Positions 4,615 to 7,112 of a stretch of 7,112 nucleotides of DNA are shown in pieces (the first letter of the stretch is position 1; each line of letters starts with the position of its first letter). The notes below the pieces were generated by a model that did not search any database, was not told the DNA's origin, and was given only the letters and a program-made list of their open reading frames with translations. Location of the stretch: assembly GCA_030052355.1 (NCBI GenBank), contig JASIGS010000598.1:1-7112 (forward strand). Direction: 5' to 3'. The position numbers and the translations under genes are program-made. This DNA comes from Streptosporangiaceae bacterium. GTDB lineage: Bacteria; Actinomycetota; Actinomycetes; Streptosporangiales; Streptosporangiaceae.

Positions 4615-7112
4615 GTGCCTAGCAACGCCGGGCCGAGCGCCCGGGCCGACCACCGCAGCACCGAGAGCAGGAACGTGCCGATCGCGATGCGCCGCGATGT
4701 GCGGCTGCTCGGCGAGATCCTCGGCCAGGTAATCGCCGAGTCCGACGGCCAGGACCTGCTGGACGACGTCGAGCACTTGCGCCACCTGGTGATCGCGGCC
4801 CGCAGGCACGACGCGGCGGACAGCGGGCCCGATCCCGGCGACCGGGCACTGGCCCGCGCGAGGGACGACGAGCGCGTCGCGACCCTGGTGGCTGGCTGGC
4901 CCCTTGACCGGGCCGAGGCTGTGGCGAGGGCCTTCACGGTCTACTTTCACCTGGCCAACCTCGCGGAGGAGCACCAGCGGGTCCGCGCGCTCGCCGAGCG
5001 CGACACCGGCGGCCAGCCCGTGCGCGAGTCACTGGCTGCGACCATCGCGGACCTGGCCGGGAGGCTGTCAGCGGGAGATCGCTCCACCCTGCTCGGCCGG
5101 CTCGAGGTGCACCCCGTGCTGACCGCCCACCCGACCGAGGCCAGGCGGCGGGCCGTTACCGAGGCGCTGCGGCGGATCAGCGTGCAGCTCGACACGCTCG
5201 ATGACCCGCAGCTCGGCGCGGCGGCGCACACGGAGGCACTGCGGCGGCTGCGGGAGGAGATCGACCTGCTGTGGCGCACGTCCGCTCTCCGCAGCGAGGC
5301 CATGCGGCCGCTCGACGAAGTCAGGTCGGGTGCGGCGGTGTTCGACGAGACGCTGTTCCGGCTGGCGCCTGCCGTCTACCGGTCACTGGACCGGGCACTC
5401 CAGGGCGACAAGTCGGGCTCCGCTCCCCCGCAGGCACCGGCGTTCCTGCGCTTCGGCAGCTGGATCGGGGCCGACCGCGACGGCAACCCGTTCGTCACGG
5501 CCGACGTGACCGAGCAGACCGCGCGGATCCAGGCCGACCACGCGCTGCGGGCGCTGGAGAACGCCACCACCAGGATCGGCAGGTCACTGACCGTCGGCGC
5601 CGAGCTGCCAGACGCCGCACCGCTGGCGCAGGCGCTGCGAGCCGCGCAGCGCGCCCACCCTGAGCTGGTAGCCGAGCTCGCTTCCCGGTCGCCGGGTGAG
5701 CCGTATCGCACGTTCCTTCTCTACGCCGCCGGGCGCCTCCAAGCGACGCGTCTCGGCCCGGCCGGCCAGCGGGACCTGGCTTACCCCTCCGCGGCGGACT
5801 TCCTCGCCGACCTGCGCCTGGTCCAGCGTTCGCTCACCCAGGCGGGCGCGCACCGCCAGGCCCACGGCGAGCTGCAGCACCTGATCTGGCAGGCCGAGAC
5901 GTTCGGATTCCATCTCGCCGAGCTCGAGGTCCGCCAGCACAGCGCGGTGCACGCGGCGGCGCTGCGCGAGCTTGGCGACCAGCAGCGCGGGGTCCCGTCG
6001 CCGCAGACTCAGGAGGTGCTGGCGACGCTGCGCGCCGTCGCAGCGATCCAGCGTGAGCACGGCGTCGATGCCTGCCGGCGGTACGTGGTCAGCTTCACCA
6101 CCTGCGCCGCGGACGTGGCCGCCGTCTACGAGCTGGCCGAGCTGGCCTGCCCCGGCGGGCCGCCGGTGCTTGACGTGGTGCCGCTGTTCGAGAGCGGCGA
6201 CGACCTGGCGAACGCGGTCACCGTCCTGGACGACATGCTGGCCCTTGACCCGGTGGCCAGCCGGCTGGCCGCGACCGGCCGGCGGCTGGAGGTGATGCTC
6301 GGCTATTCCGACTCGGCTAAGGAACTCGGGATGGTCAGCGCCACGCTGCGGCTCTTCGACGTCCAGCTCCAGCTGGCCAGCTGGGCTGCGAATCGGGATG
6401 TCAGCCTGGTCCTGTTCCACGGCCGGGGCGGCGCGCTCGGCCGCGGCGGCGGCCCGGCGGGTCGTGCCGTGCTCGCCCAGGCGCCCGGGTCGGTGGATGG
6501 CCGGTTCAAGGTGACCGAGCAGGGCGAGGTGATCTTCGCCAGGTACGGCAACCCCGCGATAGCGCAGCGGCACGTAGAACAGGTCACCTCGGCCGTGCTG
6601 CTCGCCTCGGCACGCCGGTCCGACCCCGGCAGCGCACAGCCCGAGCTCGCAGCCTTCGGGACCGTTGCCAATGCGCTCGAGGCGGGGGCGCTGCGCGCGT
6701 ACCGCGAGCTGGTCACGGCGGGCGGTTTCGCTGAGTGGTTCGCCCGGCTGAGTCCGCTCGCCGAGATCGGCGGCATGCGGCTCGGGTCCCGGCCAGCCCG
6801 GCGTGGCCTCGCAGCACCCGCGGACTTGGCTGACCTGCGCGCGATTCCGTGGGTGTTCGCGTGGGCGCAGACCAGGGTCAACCTGCCCGGCTGGTACGGC
6901 CTGGGCAGCGGCCTGGAAGCGGCGATCGCGGGTCAGGGCGGACTGCGCGGCGTACGGGCGGCCTACCGGGACTGGCCGCTGCTCGCCGTCCTGCTCGACA
7001 ACGCCGAGATGAGCCTGGCCAAGACGAACCGGCGCATCGCTGCCCGTTACCTGGCGCTCGGCGAGCGCGACGGCCTGGCCAGCCAGGTGCTGGCGGAGTA
7101 CGACCTGACCAG
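4615..7112 (+). CDS. ppc: Phosphoenolpyruvate carboxylase (partial, C-terminus missing)
   Basis: PEP carboxylase adds bicarbonate to PEP to give oxaloacetate and phosphate, the main anaplerotic reaction refilling the TCA cycle; it is a cytoplasmic tetramer. The 832 residues present run in one frame with every catalytic block in order: VLTAHPTEA with the catalytic His172; GADRDGNP (285-292); LAELEVRQHS around Arg440; LFESGDDLAN with metal-ligand Glu526; GYSDSAKELG with Asp566 and Lys569; FHGRGGALGRGGGP with His602, Arg604 and Arg610 on the mobile glycine loop; VTEQGEVI; and IPWVFAWAQ...LPGWYGLGSG. Lys803 in MSLAKTNRRIA matches the lysine of the aspartate-inhibitor pocket. The expected C-terminal tail with the Q-N-T-G end lies beyond the window, about 70-100 residues. 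The start is uncertain: GTG 4615 suits a leaderless transcript; GTG 4675 (weak AGGA before it) and ATG 4687 are alternatives, since family homology begins near residue 25. The gene is divergent from patA. The variations KELG (usual KDGG) and LEVRQ (usual LDxRQ) are, I believe, found in actinobacterial enzymes. Confidence 0.97.
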   Translation, partial: MPSNAGPSARADHRSTESRNVPIAMRRDVRLLGEILGQVIAESDGQDLLDDVEHLRHLVIAARRHDAADSGPDPGDRALARARDDERVATLVAGWPLDRAEAVARAFTVYFHLANLAEEHQRVRALAERDTGGQPVRESLAATIADLAGRLSAGDRSTLLGRLEVHPVLTAHPTEARRRAVTEALRRISVQLDTLDDPQLGAAAHTEALRRLREEIDLLWRTSALRSEAMRPLDEVRSGAAVFDETLFRLAPAVYRSLDRALQGDKSGSAPPQAPAFLRFGSWIGADRDGNPFVTADVTEQTARIQADHALRALENATTRIGRSLTVGAELPDAAPLAQALRAAQRAHPELVAELASRSPGEPYRTFLLYAAGRLQATRLGPAGQRDLAYPSAADFLADLRLVQRSLTQAGAHRQAHGELQHLIWQAETFGFHLAELEVRQHSAVHAAALRELGDQQRGVPSPQTQEVLATLRAVAAIQREHGVDACRRYVVSFTTCAADVAAVYELAELACPGGPPVLDVVPLFESGDDLANAVTVLDDMLALDPVASRLAATGRRLEVMLGYSDSAKELGMVSATLRLFDVQLQLASWAANRDVSLVLFHGRGGALGRGGGPAGRAVLAQAPGSVDGRFKVTEQGEVIFARYGNPAIAQRHVEQVTSAVLLASARRSDPGSAQPELAAFGTVANALEAGALRAYRELVTAGGFAEWFARLSPLAEIGGMRLGSRPARRGLAAPADLADLRAIPWVFAWAQTRVNLPGWYGLGSGLEAAIAGQGGLRGVRAAYRDWPLLAVLLDNAEMSLAKTNRRIAARYLALGERDGLASQVLAEYDLT

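Noticed and set aside
6301..6330. KELG in place of the usual KDGG in the PEP carboxylase GYSDS block as a sign of inactivation
   Set aside because: The metal-ligand Asp566 and Lys569 are kept, all other catalytic blocks are intact, and similar wording occurs, to my recollection, in other actinobacterial enzymes.
5584..6573. Long open frame on the minus strand antisense to ppc (329 codons)
   Set aside because: It mirrors the ppc reading frame, its translation is Arg/Gly/Ala-rich without any domain, and such antisense frames are expected where third codon positions are nearly all G or C.

Overview
This is high-GC DNA (roughly 70% G+C by eye) with strong third-position GC bias, GTG/TTG starts and long antisense shadow frames. 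It looks like an ordinary actinobacterial chromosome segment. The clearest taxonomic marker is a homologue of the PatA acyltransferase of phosphatidylinositol mannoside synthesis. That pathway belongs to PIM-making actinomycetes, and a lineage near Streptosporangiales or Streptomycetales would fit, but I cannot name a genus.

Layout: (1) The 5' end of a family-5 (peptide/nickel/oligosaccharide type) ABC-transporter lipoprotein gene runs leftwards off the window (1-494, minus). (2) A non-coding region of almost 480 bp lies between this gene and the divergent next one. It holds several inverted and direct repeats, including an 11-bp inverted repeat beside the ribosome-binding site of the lipoprotein gene. 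(3) An RraA-family protein (plus strand, start probably 973) carries the full motif of the HMG/CHA-type class II aldolases. (4) A 212-residue multi-pass membrane protein (1902-2540, plus) resembles the VC0807-type family and converges on a DUF998 six-helix membrane protein (2559-3344, minus). (5) Upstream of DUF998 on the same strand is the PatA-like acyltransferase (3455-4435, minus). (6) Divergent from patA, a phosphoenolpyruvate carboxylase gene starts near 4615 and runs off the right end with about nine tenths of the protein present.

The genes do not form one obvious pathway. RraA-type aldolases release pyruvate or decarboxylate oxaloacetate, and PEP carboxylase makes oxaloacetate, so both touch the same C3/C4 node, but they are separated and independently promoted. 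PatA and the two membrane proteins concern the envelope. Several starts look leaderless or nearly so: a TANNNT -10 hexamer sits 6-7 bp before the ppc and membrane-protein starts.

I found no RNA gene, CRISPR array, insertion sequence, prophage gene or defence system, and no evidence for a novel multi-gene system. The parts most worth a second look are non-coding: the structured leader of the lipoprotein gene, the palindromes upstream of patA and DUF998, and the repeat/hairpin at the ppc promoter.
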